Part shown: positions 24,507 through 32,032 of the stretch, piece by piece
Position numbering within the stretch: position 1 is the first letter of the stretch
Layout of the letters: each line of letters opens with the position of its first letter
From: Hydrogenophaga sp.
GTDB lineage: Bacteria; Pseudomonadota; Gammaproteobacteria; Burkholderiales; Burkholderiaceae_C
Assembly (NCBI RefSeq): GCF_011772445.1
Contig: NZ_WVZN01000008.1
Location: forward strand, 34,766 to 98,765
Direction: 5' to 3'
DNA length: 64,000 bases
Translations under genes and position numbers: made by a program
The notes under the pieces: model-generated
What the model was told of the DNA's origin: nothing
Databases searched by the model: none
Seen by the model: only the letters and a program-made list of their open reading frames with translations

Positions 24507-25130
24507 TCAGATCTGCTTGTGGTGGTGATTCGGTTGTGACAGCGGTGACTTGCTCAGAAAGAACACAAGTGAGGTGCGACTGCCGCCGCGCACCGTGCGA
24601 ACGCCATGGGGAATCTCGCAGCGGTTGATGAGGAAGTCGGCGTAGCCAGTTCGGATCTGATGCTCCCGGCCCTCGTGCTCGATGAAGAACTCTCCACCCT
24701 CGTACGCCTCGCCGAACTGGATGACGCACGAATAGCGATAGTCCAGGTTGCTGTGTGTGTCGATGTGCTTGCCGATGAAGCCGCCTTCACGCAACACGTT
24801 GGCCTGGCAGCGGCGGATGTAGAACTCCCCCTCCATCAATGCCGACAACAGCTCCCGGCAACGGCCCTGGTTGAGTCGCTCGATCACCTCCCGGCCGAGC
24901 GGGTCGTTGCGGAAGACGGGCGTCTGTTCCTTCTTGTCTTCCATGAAGCGGCCGACGTCGAGGTGGTTGTGTTCACCGACGTCGCCCACCCGTATCAGCT
25001 CTTTGGGGACGGCTTCGCAGGCTTGGCGCAGGCAGGCGATGTCCTGCTCCGAGAACAGTGTCCTGCCATCCAGTCGGGCGTAGGCCTTGGTCTCGAGATC
25101 GTGTCGGGCGGTATGGATGACGTCTTTCAT
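24507..25130 (-). CDS. 2-oxoglutarate/Fe(II)-dependent oxygenase (PKHD-type hydroxylase fold)
   Basis: A 207-residue jelly-roll oxygenase. The iron triad is visible: His122 and Asp124 in GKHIDTHSNLDYRYS, and His175 in INRCEIPHGVRTV. Arg185 in GGSRTSLVFFLS is the expected 2-oxoglutarate anchor. EAYEGGEFFIE is the typical beta-turn. It would hydroxylate or desaturate a small substrate. Its N-terminal 53 codons overlap the 3' end of the desaturase frame in another phase, an unusually long overlap. The start MKDVIHTARHDLETKAYARLDG looks genuine because homologous-type sequence (YARLDGRTLFSEQDI) lies within the overlap. Confidence 0.88.
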   Translation of the reverse strand: MKDVIHTARHDLETKAYARLDGRTLFSEQDIACLRQACEAVPKELIRVGDVGEHNHLDVGRFMEDKKEQTPVFRNDPLGREVIERLNQGRCRELLSALMEGEFYIRRCQANVLREGGFIGKHIDTHSNLDYRYSCVIQFGEAYEGGEFFIEHEGREHQIRTGYADFLINRCEIPHGVRTVRGGSRTSLVFFLSKSPLSQPNHHHKQI

Positions 25131-26319
25131 GGTGGGTTCTTCGAAGGAGTGGAGGGGTGACAGCGCTAAAACGGAACGGGGCGGCATCGGCGTGGCACAG
25201 GTGGTCCCTGAGCATGCGCAGGCCCGCCAGGAAGCCCCAGACCTCGCGGACGGGACCAAAACGGCTCGCCTCGCGTTCGCAGGTGCGGCGCAGGTCCGCG
25301 ATCGCGTGGTACGGCGCCAGGGGAAAGCGGTGATGGAAGTCGTGGTTGGGGAGGTCCTGCGGATAGACGTAGAGTCGCACCGGCACGTCGAACGCCAGCG
25401 CCGCGCCCCACCACCGGGCCCAGGCCAGCAAGCCACCACGCGGGAGGGGTCGACCCTGGAAGCGCCCCCAGGTGAGGCGGCCGTAGCCGCTGGCCGTACC
25501 GGTCTGCGCGTCGCGCGGCGCAAACCAGAGGTGTTCGGTGATCAGTTGCAGCCACAGGGAATGCGGCAGCAACAACAGCACCGGCAGCCAGAACAGCAGC
25601 AGGAAGCGGTCCAACCAGCCGTGCGCCAACGCCAGCCCCAGCGGCACGGCCAGCACCAGCAAGCGCCAGAGCCGCTCTGGCCAATCGGGCTCGATCAGCG
25701 TATGGAGGAATCCTTCGCGCAGTTGCCCTCGAATGAAGGACGGCGCGAAGGGGCGAAGCCAGACCCGAAGCCAGAACGCCCATTCAGGCATGCCGGGGCG
25801 CAAGCCATTGGCCGCGATAAAACACTGGTCGGGGTCGTCATCGGAGCACAGCACGCGCAAGTGGTGGTGCGTCTTCACGTGGCTGGCGTTGTAGGCGCGC
25901 CAGCTCTGGTAAAGAAACGGTGCGGTGAAGAGCACCGTGGCCACAAGCTGCGCCAACCCGCGATGGGGCATCGCGGCCCCATGCGTCATGTAGTGAAAGC
26001 AGGCCTGCAGACTGCGCCCCCGGTTCACCACGACCAGCCAGCAGGCCGCCACGCCGAGCACTGCAAGCATCGCGGATGTGCTTGACGCGGCGCGGTCGCC
26101 GATCCACAGCGCCAGACCGATCGCCACCCAGGACCCGAACAGGTGGGCCAGCGTGCGTGCGTTGGAGAGGGGCCGCATCGCATGCGCCCGTTCCGACGCA
26201 TTGAGCACCCGGCCCTTGCCGGTGAGCCAGGTCCAGAAACGCTGGCCGAGCAGGCGGTCATAGTCCTGCCGCACATTGAAGCGCGGACCATAGGCCGAAT
26301 ACACCACGCGCGCGCCCAC
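24973..26319 (-). CDS. Membrane fatty-acid-desaturase-like di-iron enzyme
   Basis: A 448-residue membrane protein with the three histidine boxes of the desaturase superfamily: HYMTH (109-113), HVKTHHH (147-153, HxxxHH) and HDFHH (326-330). An extra ITEHLWF (about 260-266) is also present, and hydrophobic pairs flank the boxes (WVAIGLALWIG, LAVLGVAACWLVVV, LLLFWLPVLLLLP). It would use a di-iron centre and O2 to desaturate or hydroxylate a lipid or alkyl substrate. Residues from about 397 onward lie inside the oxygenase gene and look unlike protein (Arg-rich), so the functional C-terminus may end near 395. A frameshift or sequencing indel that hides an earlier stop is a possible explanation. 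It begins 1 nt after the preceding gene's stop. Confidence 0.85.
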   Translation of the reverse strand: MGARVVYSAYGPRFNVRQDYDRLLGQRFWTWLTGKGRVLNASERAHAMRPLSNARTLAHLFGSWVAIGLALWIGDRAASSTSAMLAVLGVAACWLVVVNRGRSLQACFHYMTHGAAMPHRGLAQLVATVLFTAPFLYQSWRAYNASHVKTHHHLRVLCSDDDPDQCFIAANGLRPGMPEWAFWLRVWLRPFAPSFIRGQLREGFLHTLIEPDWPERLWRLLVLAVPLGLALAHGWLDRFLLLFWLPVLLLLPHSLWLQLITEHLWFAPRDAQTGTASGYGRLTWGRFQGRPLPRGGLLAWARWWGAALAFDVPVRLYVYPQDLPNHDFHHRFPLAPYHAIADLRRTCEREASRFGPVREVWGFLAGLRMLRDHLCHADAAPFRFSAVTPPLLRRTHHERRHPYRPTRSRDQGLRPTGWQDTVLGAGHRLPAPSLRSRPQRADTGGRRR

Positions 26320-26320
26320 C

Positions 26321-27511
26321 TCAGTACACCCTCTTGAGGTAAAGCACGGGGATGCGCTGGTACAGCCAGTAGAACGGCATCATCCGGTTGTGATCGCCGC
26401 CGACCACGAGCGCGTGGGGAAAGTGGCGATGAAAAAGTCGCCCCATGGCCGCGTATTCGGCGCCCTGGCGCAGCAGGACGTCGGCGAGTTCGCTGCGCGA
26501 GCGGCCTTCGTGCCAGGCCTGGTACAGCGGCATGCGCGCGTCCAGCACCTGGGCCAGGTTCACGCGGGTGGGCATGAGCGCGTCGAAATCATCGCCGCTC
26601 AGAGAGTGGTGGGCCGCGTCGACCATTGCCTTCCAGGCCGCTTCACCGCCCGCGAGCTCGGCAATGAACACCGATGCCGCGGGCCGCTGCAGGGCCTGCA
26701 GGACGCGCCGCTGGCTGCGTTCGAGCTTGTCGCGGAACGAGCCGCGCGTTTCGCCCACCCGACTCACCGTGGCTTCGTCCATGCCCTCGAAATCGCCGGC
26801 CGCGATGACAATGCGCGAGCGGATGCCGTGCCGGGCGAGCAGGTCCTGCAAGCGGGGCAGCACCCCCACGACGCGCCCGGCGACCAGCCCAACGCCATCG
26901 CCCAGGCCATCAAAGGTGTAGCGAAAGCCGCCCTTGCAGGGCACGTAGCCGTAGTCCGGGCACACCGGCGATACCAAGGTGACTTCCTCACCGTTCAGGC
27001 CCTTGAGCAGCACATCGGCCACGGCGGCGATGAACTCGTCGTCGGGCAAATGGAAGGACAACGCCGCGAGCAGACGTTCCAGATCACGAACGAGCGCCTG
27101 TGGCATGCCGCGCAGCGAGGGGTAGCGAGCCATCAGGGCCGGTGTGGTGTGCGTGTGGCCGCGCACGCAGCAGGTCAGCAGCGTGAGCAGCGAAGGCCGC
27201 ACGAAGTTGATGTACGGCTTGTCGAACAGCACCTGGGTTTTCCCACCGGTTTGCGTCACGCGCCAACCGAAACTGTCCGGGAAATGAGGTTTGATGGCCT
27301 GGTAGAAGGCCATGTACTTCGGCAGCCCCCCCATGGCCACGCCACCATGGAGGTGAAACAGCTCGAGGAAACGCGGAACGTCGTGCTGCAGGCCCAGGTG
27401 CTCCACCAGGGCCGCCGGCGGCGCATGGCCGCAGGCGATGGGTGCGAGCACGGCCTTGCTGAGCATCCGGTCGGTCAGCTTGCCTCGACGTGAGAAGGCA
27501 CTCAGATGCAT
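26321..27511 (-). CDS. Conserved-looking protein of unknown function in the MocR-linked cluster
   Basis: A 396-residue soluble protein that I do not recognise. No signal peptide or membrane helix is evident. Features: an N-terminal region with HLHGGVAMGGLPKYMAFYQ (about 53-71), a central block EEVTLVSPVCPDYGYVPCKG (about 175-194, two Cys) leading into FRYTFDGLGDGVGLVAGRV, then RSRIVIAAGDFEGMDEATVS. The C-terminus is polar and aromatic (GGDHNRMMPFYWLYQRIPVL). The strand-loop layout around 'LVSPVCPDY ... IVIAAGDFEG' loosely recalls isocyanide-synthase (DIT1/PvcA) organisation, but I cannot assert homology. It sits between SDR (7-nt gap) and desaturase (1-nt gap), so it is a core enzyme candidate of the operon. 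Confidence 0.8.
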   Translation of the reverse strand: MHLSAFSRRGKLTDRMLSKAVLAPIACGHAPPAALVEHLGLQHDVPRFLELFHLHGGVAMGGLPKYMAFYQAIKPHFPDSFGWRVTQTGGKTQVLFDKPYINFVRPSLLTLLTCCVRGHTHTTPALMARYPSLRGMPQALVRDLERLLAALSFHLPDDEFIAAVADVLLKGLNGEEVTLVSPVCPDYGYVPCKGGFRYTFDGLGDGVGLVAGRVVGVLPRLQDLLARHGIRSRIVIAAGDFEGMDEATVSRVGETRGSFRDKLERSQRRVLQALQRPAASVFIAELAGGEAAWKAMVDAAHHSLSGDDFDALMPTRVNLAQVLDARMPLYQAWHEGRSRSELADVLLRQGAEYAAMGRLFHRHFPHALVVGGDHNRMMPFYWLYQRIPVLYLKRVY

Positions 27512-27518
27512 GGCGGCG

Positions 27519-28280
27519 TCACCGAAACGACAAAGCCTGGCGCGACGGCACGAGCTCGACCGCGTTGATGTTCGCGTGCAAGGGCTGGCTCAGTGCCCAG
27601 CAGATCGTGTCGGCCACGTCTTCTGCGGCCAGTGGCGTTACCGCCTGGGCCATGGCCGCCGGCGCGGGCTCGGTCCCGGTGCTGCCGGCCATGCGGACCG
27701 ACTGGAACTCGGTGTCGGCCCGGCCGGGCGCCACGTTGGTCACGCGCACTCGCTCGGCCGCCAGCTCCGTGCGCAGGTTGGCGCCGAAGTGTTCGACGAA
27801 GGCCTTCGTGGCGGCGTAGACATGCCCTGTCACATAGGGATAGCGCGCCGCGATCGAGGTAACGTTCACGATGTGCCCCCGGGTACTGGCCTTGATGGAA
27901 GGCAGCAGGATCGACGTGTTGTTGAGCACTCCCAGGCAGTTGGTCATCACCATGGTGTGCATGGCATCGGCCGACAGGGTGTCGAAGGTGCCGGCACCGA
28001 GCATCAGCCCCGCGTTGTTGACCAGGGTGTCCACGGCGCAGAAGTCGACCGGCAAGGCGTGGTAGACGCGGCGCACCTGTTCGTGCGCCTGCACGTCGCA
28101 GGCCGCCACGTACAAGGGGGCGTGGGGCAGACTTTCCTTCAACTGGTGCAACCTGTCCCAGCGACGCCCCAACGCCACCACCCGATGGCCCAGGCCCAGC
28201 AGCTTGAGCACACAAGCCCGCCCGATGCCGGACGTGGCACCGGTGACCCACACCGTACGGGGCTGCTCGTTCAACACCAT
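27519..28280 (-). CDS. Short-chain dehydrogenase/reductase, first gene of the MocR-linked operon
   Basis: A 253-residue classical SDR: cofactor loop TGATSGIG (13-20), NNAG (88-91), catalytic Ser142, and Tyr155/Lys159 in YAATK. The sequence after Lys (AFVEHFGANLRTELA) and TNVAPGRADTEF are also typical. An Arg in ALGRRWDRL favours NADP(H). ATG 28280 has a near-perfect AAGGAGG site; the longer frame from 28373 lacks one. It leads the operon and is divergent from the MocR regulator across 146 bp. Its reaction would be an alcohol/ketone interconversion in the pathway (family knowledge; substrate unknown). Confidence 0.93.
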   Translation of the reverse strand: MVLNEQPRTVWVTGATSGIGRACVLKLLGLGHRVVALGRRWDRLHQLKESLPHAPLYVAACDVQAHEQVRRVYHALPVDFCAVDTLVNNAGLMLGAGTFDTLSADAMHTMVMTNCLGVLNNTSILLPSIKASTRGHIVNVTSIAARYPYVTGHVYAATKAFVEHFGANLRTELAAERVRVTNVAPGRADTEFQSVRMAGSTGTEPAPAAMAQAVTPLAAEDVADTICWALSQPLHANINAVELVPSRQALSFR

Positions 28281-28361
28281 CGCGCCTCCTTCTCGTCGCA
28301 GCATGAGCGACGCGATCAACTGGGCGCGAACAATAAGACCTGGATCACAAATGACCCCTGC

Positions 28362-28389
28362 ACAGTTCAACAACTAGCTGCCAAACTGT
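28362..28389. promoter_or_regulatory. ACAGTT-N16-AACTGT dyad in the SDR/MocR divergent promoter
   Basis: ACAGTT at 28362-28367 and AACTGT at 28384-28389 form an inverted repeat with half-sites two helical turns apart (22 bp). A related ACAGT word occurs again near 28407. MocR regulators bind such spaced repeats in divergent promoters, so this is the candidate operator for the neighbouring MocR gene. Confidence 0.5.
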
Positions 28390-28426
28390 CACGGCAAATC
28401 TACAGAACAGTGGCGGGGAAAATCAC

Positions 28427-29863
28427 GTGATAACGATCGACAGACGCCGTACCGAATCGCTTTCGGACCAGGTATGCGAGGGTTTGCTCAAGCTGATCGG
28501 CTCGCGACTGCTCGAGCGTGACCGGCTACCTTCAGTGCGGCAACTCGCCAGCACCATCCAGGTCAGCGCCTGGACGGTGAGCGAGGCCTACCAGCGCCTG
28601 CTGGCCCAGGGCGTGATCACCTCGCAGCCCGGCTCAGGTTATTTCGTCGCGCGGGCGGCGCGCTCGCGCGATGGCGAAGACCCACCGACCAGGCACTCCA
28701 GCCCGCTGCGGCCCGTCAACTCGGTGAATTTCGTTCGCAACGCGGTGGACCCGGGCAGCCATGCCATGCCCGTGGGCTCGGGCTTTCTTCCCCGAAGCTG
28801 GATGGACAAGGCCATCCCCGCGTCCGTGGTGGGCCGGCTGCTGCGCGAGCCGCTCATGACCACCCCGGCACCCACACACGGCCTGTTGGAGCTGCGCCGG
28901 CAACTGAGCACCAAGCTGTCGATGGCCGGCATCCATGCCCCCACCGAGCAGATCGTCACCACTTTCGGCGTGACGCACGCCATCCAGCTCATCTGCCGGC
29001 ACTTGCTCAAGCCCGGCGACAGCGTGGTCATCGAGGACCCGAGTTACATGGTGCAGCAGACGCAGCTGCGCGACGCGGGCGCGCGCCTGTTCGCCGTGCC
29101 GCGGCGGCACGACGGCCCCGACCTGGAGGCACTGGAACGCATCGCAAGGGAGGTCCGCCCGCGCCTGGTGTTCACGCAAGGTGCCCTGCACAACCCCACG
29201 GGCACGACGTCGAGCCCGGCCAATTGCTATGGCCTGCTATCACTGGCAGAACGTCACGACTTCCTCCTGGTGGAGGACGACGCCTTCGGCGATCTGGCGC
29301 CCGATACGGCGCTTCGGCTGGCGGCTCTGGACGCCTTCCGGCGCGTGTTCTACGTCGGCAGCTTCACCAAGGTGCTCAGCCCGGCTGTGCGAGTGGGCTT
29401 CGTGGTCGGCCCACCCGGTCATGTGGAGGGCCTGATCGAACAGAAGGTCCTGGGGGTGCTTACGGGTTCATCCCTGCAGGAAAGCGTGGTGTCGCACACA
29501 CTGCGCTCGGGTGGCTACGGCATGCACGTCAATCGTCTGCGACGCAAGTTGGCGAAATCGCATCACGCGTCGCGGCTGGCGCTGTCCCGGGCCGGTGTGC
29601 GCTTTGATCCCACCGCGTCACAAGGCCTGTTCCTGTGGGGCGAGGTGCCGGCGTCGGTAGACGTGGAGCGGATGCACCAGCAGGCGCATGAGGAAGGTAT
29701 CCTGCTCACCCGCGGCTCCATCTTCTCCCCCACCGGCGCGTTCGAGCACCACCTGCGCTTCAACGTGGCGCACGCGGCCGATCCGCGCTTCCTGGAGTTC
29801 ATTCAGCGTTTCACCGGCGGCTCCAGTCCGCGGCCAACGTCCCTGGGCGAGATGGGGCCGTGA
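28427..29863 (+). CDS. MocR-type regulator (GntR DNA-binding domain fused to PLP aminotransferase fold)
   Basis: A 478-residue fusion. Residues 1-75 are a GntR winged helix (SDQVCEGLLKLIGSRLLERDRLPSVRQL with TVSEAYQRLLAQGVI and the SQPGSGYFV wing). Residues about 115-460 are an aminotransferase class I fold with HNPTGT (255-260), Asp285 in EDDAFGDL, and PLP lysine Lys315 in GSFTKVLSP. MocR proteins use PLP, often with an amino compound, as effector. Start GTG 28427 follows GCGGGGAAAATCAC. It is divergent from the SDR-led operon and is its probable regulator, which hints that the pathway substrate or inducer contains an amino group or reacts with PLP (inference). Confidence 0.93.
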   Translation: MITIDRRRTESLSDQVCEGLLKLIGSRLLERDRLPSVRQLASTIQVSAWTVSEAYQRLLAQGVITSQPGSGYFVARAARSRDGEDPPTRHSSPLRPVNSVNFVRNAVDPGSHAMPVGSGFLPRSWMDKAIPASVVGRLLREPLMTTPAPTHGLLELRRQLSTKLSMAGIHAPTEQIVTTFGVTHAIQLICRHLLKPGDSVVIEDPSYMVQQTQLRDAGARLFAVPRRHDGPDLEALERIAREVRPRLVFTQGALHNPTGTTSSPANCYGLLSLAERHDFLLVEDDAFGDLAPDTALRLAALDAFRRVFYVGSFTKVLSPAVRVGFVVGPPGHVEGLIEQKVLGVLTGSSLQESVVSHTLRSGGYGMHVNRLRRKLAKSHHASRLALSRAGVRFDPTASQGLFLWGEVPASVDVERMHQQAHEEGILLTRGSIFSPTGAFEHHLRFNVAHAADPRFLEFIQRFTGGSSPRPTSLGEMGP

Positions 29864-29883
29864 TCGCGTGAACGTCTGGCCCG

Positions 29884-30978
29884 TCAGCCCAGCGATCGCA
29901 GCGGGTGCGTCTGCGCCGTCCAGGGCGACTCGAAGAACGCCGCCACCGATTGGGCTGTCACGTCCTCGATGCGCGCCGGGTTCCACTTCGGTGCGTGGTC
30001 CTTGTCGATGGCCAGGGCGCGCACGCCTTCCACGGTTTCGCTCGCGGCGCCGGGGCGCAGGTGGAAGCAGTGGTGCACCAGGTCGCGTTCCATGCGCAGG
30101 TCGTCGGCCAGGCCCATGCCGCGCGCGCGGCGGATCTGCTCCAGCACCACGTGCAGCATCAGCGGTGAGCGCTGGCGCAGGGTGTGCAGCGTCTCCTTCG
30201 CCCAGTCGCTGCCACTGGCTTCCAGCGCCGCGACCATGGACTTCACGTCGTCCAGGCCGAACACCGCGTTGACCTCGGCCGTGGGCCAGGGCGCTGCGGG
30301 CGCTGCGGTCTGCAGGTGACTCTCGACCCAGCGCTGCACCGCCTCACCGTTCTCGAAGGGCGTGGCGGCCAGGCTGTCCCACAGCTTGGGCAGGCGCTGG
30401 GCCTCGATGTGGCCGTCGGCCAGGCCGACCGACAGGGCCTCGCGCCCCTGCAGCAGGCGGCCGGTGAGGCCCAGGTACTCGCCCACGTGCCCGGCGCAGC
30501 GGCTCAGGAAATAGCCGCCGCCCACATCGGGGAAGAGACCGATGTTGGTCTCGGGCATGGCGAGCTTGCTGCGCTCGGTCACCACGCGCAGGCTGGCGCC
30601 CTGGCTGATGCCCATGCCACCGCCCATGCAGATGCCGTCCATGAACGCGATGTAGGGCTTGGGGTAGGTGTGGATCAGGTGGTTGAGCGCGTATTCCTCG
30701 GTGAAGAAGTCCTCGAGCGCGGGGTCGCCCGCCAGCGCCGCCTGGTGGAAGAAGCGGATGTCGCCGCCCGCGCAGAAGGCACCGAAGGGGCCTTCCTTGC
30801 CCATGCCGCGAATGGCCACGGCGAACACGGCGGGGTCCTCGCGCCAGGCCTGCAGGGCGGCCGTGATGTCACGGATCATGCCGAGCGACAGCGCGTTGAG
30901 CGCCTTGGGCCGATTGAGCGTGATCAGGCCCACACGGCCCTGCACCTCGGCGATCACGAGCGATTCGTTCAATGACAT
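29884..30978 (-). CDS. Enoyl-CoA hydratase/isomerase family protein, 3-hydroxyisobutyryl-CoA hydrolase type
   Basis: A 364-residue crotonase-fold protein. It has oxyanion-hole segments FCAGGDIRFFHQAA and DGICMGGGMGISQGAS, then ERSKLAMPETNIGLFPDVGGGYFLSR, a pattern diagnostic of 3-hydroxyisobutyryl-CoA hydrolases (valine degradation) rather than short crotonases. The C-terminal part with DLRMERDLVHHCF is also typical. Length agrees with that subfamily. ATG 30978 has GGAGG seven nucleotides upstream. It lies convergent to the MocR gene and upstream genes belong to a different transcription unit. Role: hydrolysis of 3-hydroxyisobutyryl-CoA to free acid, by family knowledge. Confidence 0.88.
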   Translation of the reverse strand: MSLNESLVIAEVQGRVGLITLNRPKALNALSLGMIRDITAALQAWREDPAVFAVAIRGMGKEGPFGAFCAGGDIRFFHQAALAGDPALEDFFTEEYALNHLIHTYPKPYIAFMDGICMGGGMGISQGASLRVVTERSKLAMPETNIGLFPDVGGGYFLSRCAGHVGEYLGLTGRLLQGREALSVGLADGHIEAQRLPKLWDSLAATPFENGEAVQRWVESHLQTAAPAAPWPTAEVNAVFGLDDVKSMVAALEASGSDWAKETLHTLRQRSPLMLHVVLEQIRRARGMGLADDLRMERDLVHHCFHLRPGAASETVEGVRALAIDKDHAPKWNPARIEDVTAQSVAAFFESPWTAQTHPLRSLG

Positions 30979-31015
30979 GCGACTACCTCCAGCGACGGTT
31001 CTTCGAGAATCTTCT

Positions 31016-32032
31016 TCAGCGCCCGCGCGATTCGCGGGCGTCCAGGGTCTGCAAGCGCGGGGTGCCGTTGCGCGAACGCCAGCCCAGCAGTTCGTTGGCG
31101 AACAGGGCACCGATGACCAGCGTGCCACCGATCAGCACTTCGGTGCCCGGCCTTTCGCCGGCGCCCAGCCAGGCCAGCAGGATGCCGAAGATCACCTCCA
31201 GCAGCGCCAGCAGCGACACCTCGGGCGCTTTCAGCGAGCGCGCGCAGGTGACGGCCAGCGCGCAGGGAATGGCCAGTTGCACCAGGCCCAGCAGCGCGAG
31301 CCAGGCGATGTCGCTGGCGGTGGCCTGGAAAGGCACGGCCAGGGGCAGCGTCAGCAAGGAAGAGATCAGCCCGCCCAGCAGCACCGAGGGCACCAGGTCG
31401 ATCTTCTGGCCCTGGGTCTGGCTGCGCTGCACCACCGTCCAGTTCACGGCGCCGGCAATGGGCACGCAAAGCGCCACCAGCGAGCCGATCACCAGCGCGC
31501 TGGTGTCGATGTCGGGCGTGGCGAAGGCCTGCAGGAACTGGCTTCCATACATGTAGACGATGCCCAGGCCCGCCGCCACGATGGCGGCCCAGGTGCGGGG
31601 CGCCAGCGTCTGTCCGATGGTGAAGCGGGCCAGCAACGCGGTGAACAGCGGCCCCACCGCCATGATGATCAGCACGTTGGCCACGGTGGTGAAGGTCAGC
31701 GCCAGCATGAAGGCGGTGAACATCACGCTCCAGCACACGCCGCTGAGCCAGAAAGCCGCCGAGCCGGCCAGCACGCCCCAGTGGCGCCGCAGCGGGCCCT
31801 GCCCCGATTCGTCCGCGAGGCGACCCGCCGCGCGGTCGGCCGATCGCCACAAGGGCAGGATGAGCAGCAGCGACAGCGCGGTGAAGGCGCTGCGCCAGAA
31901 GGTCACCTCGAAACGCGCCGCCGATTCCAGCTGGCGCGTGACCACGCCCGCGATGGACCACATCAGGGTCACCGCGACCATCAGGAAAACCGCCTGCGTG
32001 TGCGTCAGGCGACTCAGCAGGCGGAAAGGCAT
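31016..32032 (-). CDS. EamA/DMT-superfamily transporter
   Basis: A 338-residue membrane protein with two EamA repeats (ten helices): FLMVAVTLMWSIAGVVTRQL opens repeat 1 and SALVIGSLVALCVPIAGAVNWTVV opens repeat 2, with a basic C-terminal tail. Its ATG overlaps the typA stop codon by one base, so it is co-transcribed at the 3' end of the rimP-nusA-infB operon or at least translationally coupled to typA. A metabolite-exporter function is presumed from the family. No substrate is evident. Confidence 0.9.
   Translation of the reverse strand: MPFRLLSRLTHTQAVFLMVAVTLMWSIAGVVTRQLESAARFEVTFWRSAFTALSLLLILPLWRSADRAAGRLADESGQGPLRRHWGVLAGSAAFWLSGVCWSVMFTAFMLALTFTTVANVLIIMAVGPLFTALLARFTIGQTLAPRTWAAIVAAGLGIVYMYGSQFLQAFATPDIDTSALVIGSLVALCVPIAGAVNWTVVQRSQTQGQKIDLVPSVLLGGLISSLLTLPLAVPFQATASDIAWLALLGLVQLAIPCALAVTCARSLKAPEVSLLALLEVIFGILLAWLGAGERPGTEVLIGGTLVIGALFANELLGWRSRNGTPRLQTLDARESRGR

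Noticed and set aside
31016..32032. Idea that the two DMT transporters (23525 and 31016) are a recent duplication
   Set aside because: Apart from the general ten-helix EamA layout their sequences differ throughout, so they are separate family members.
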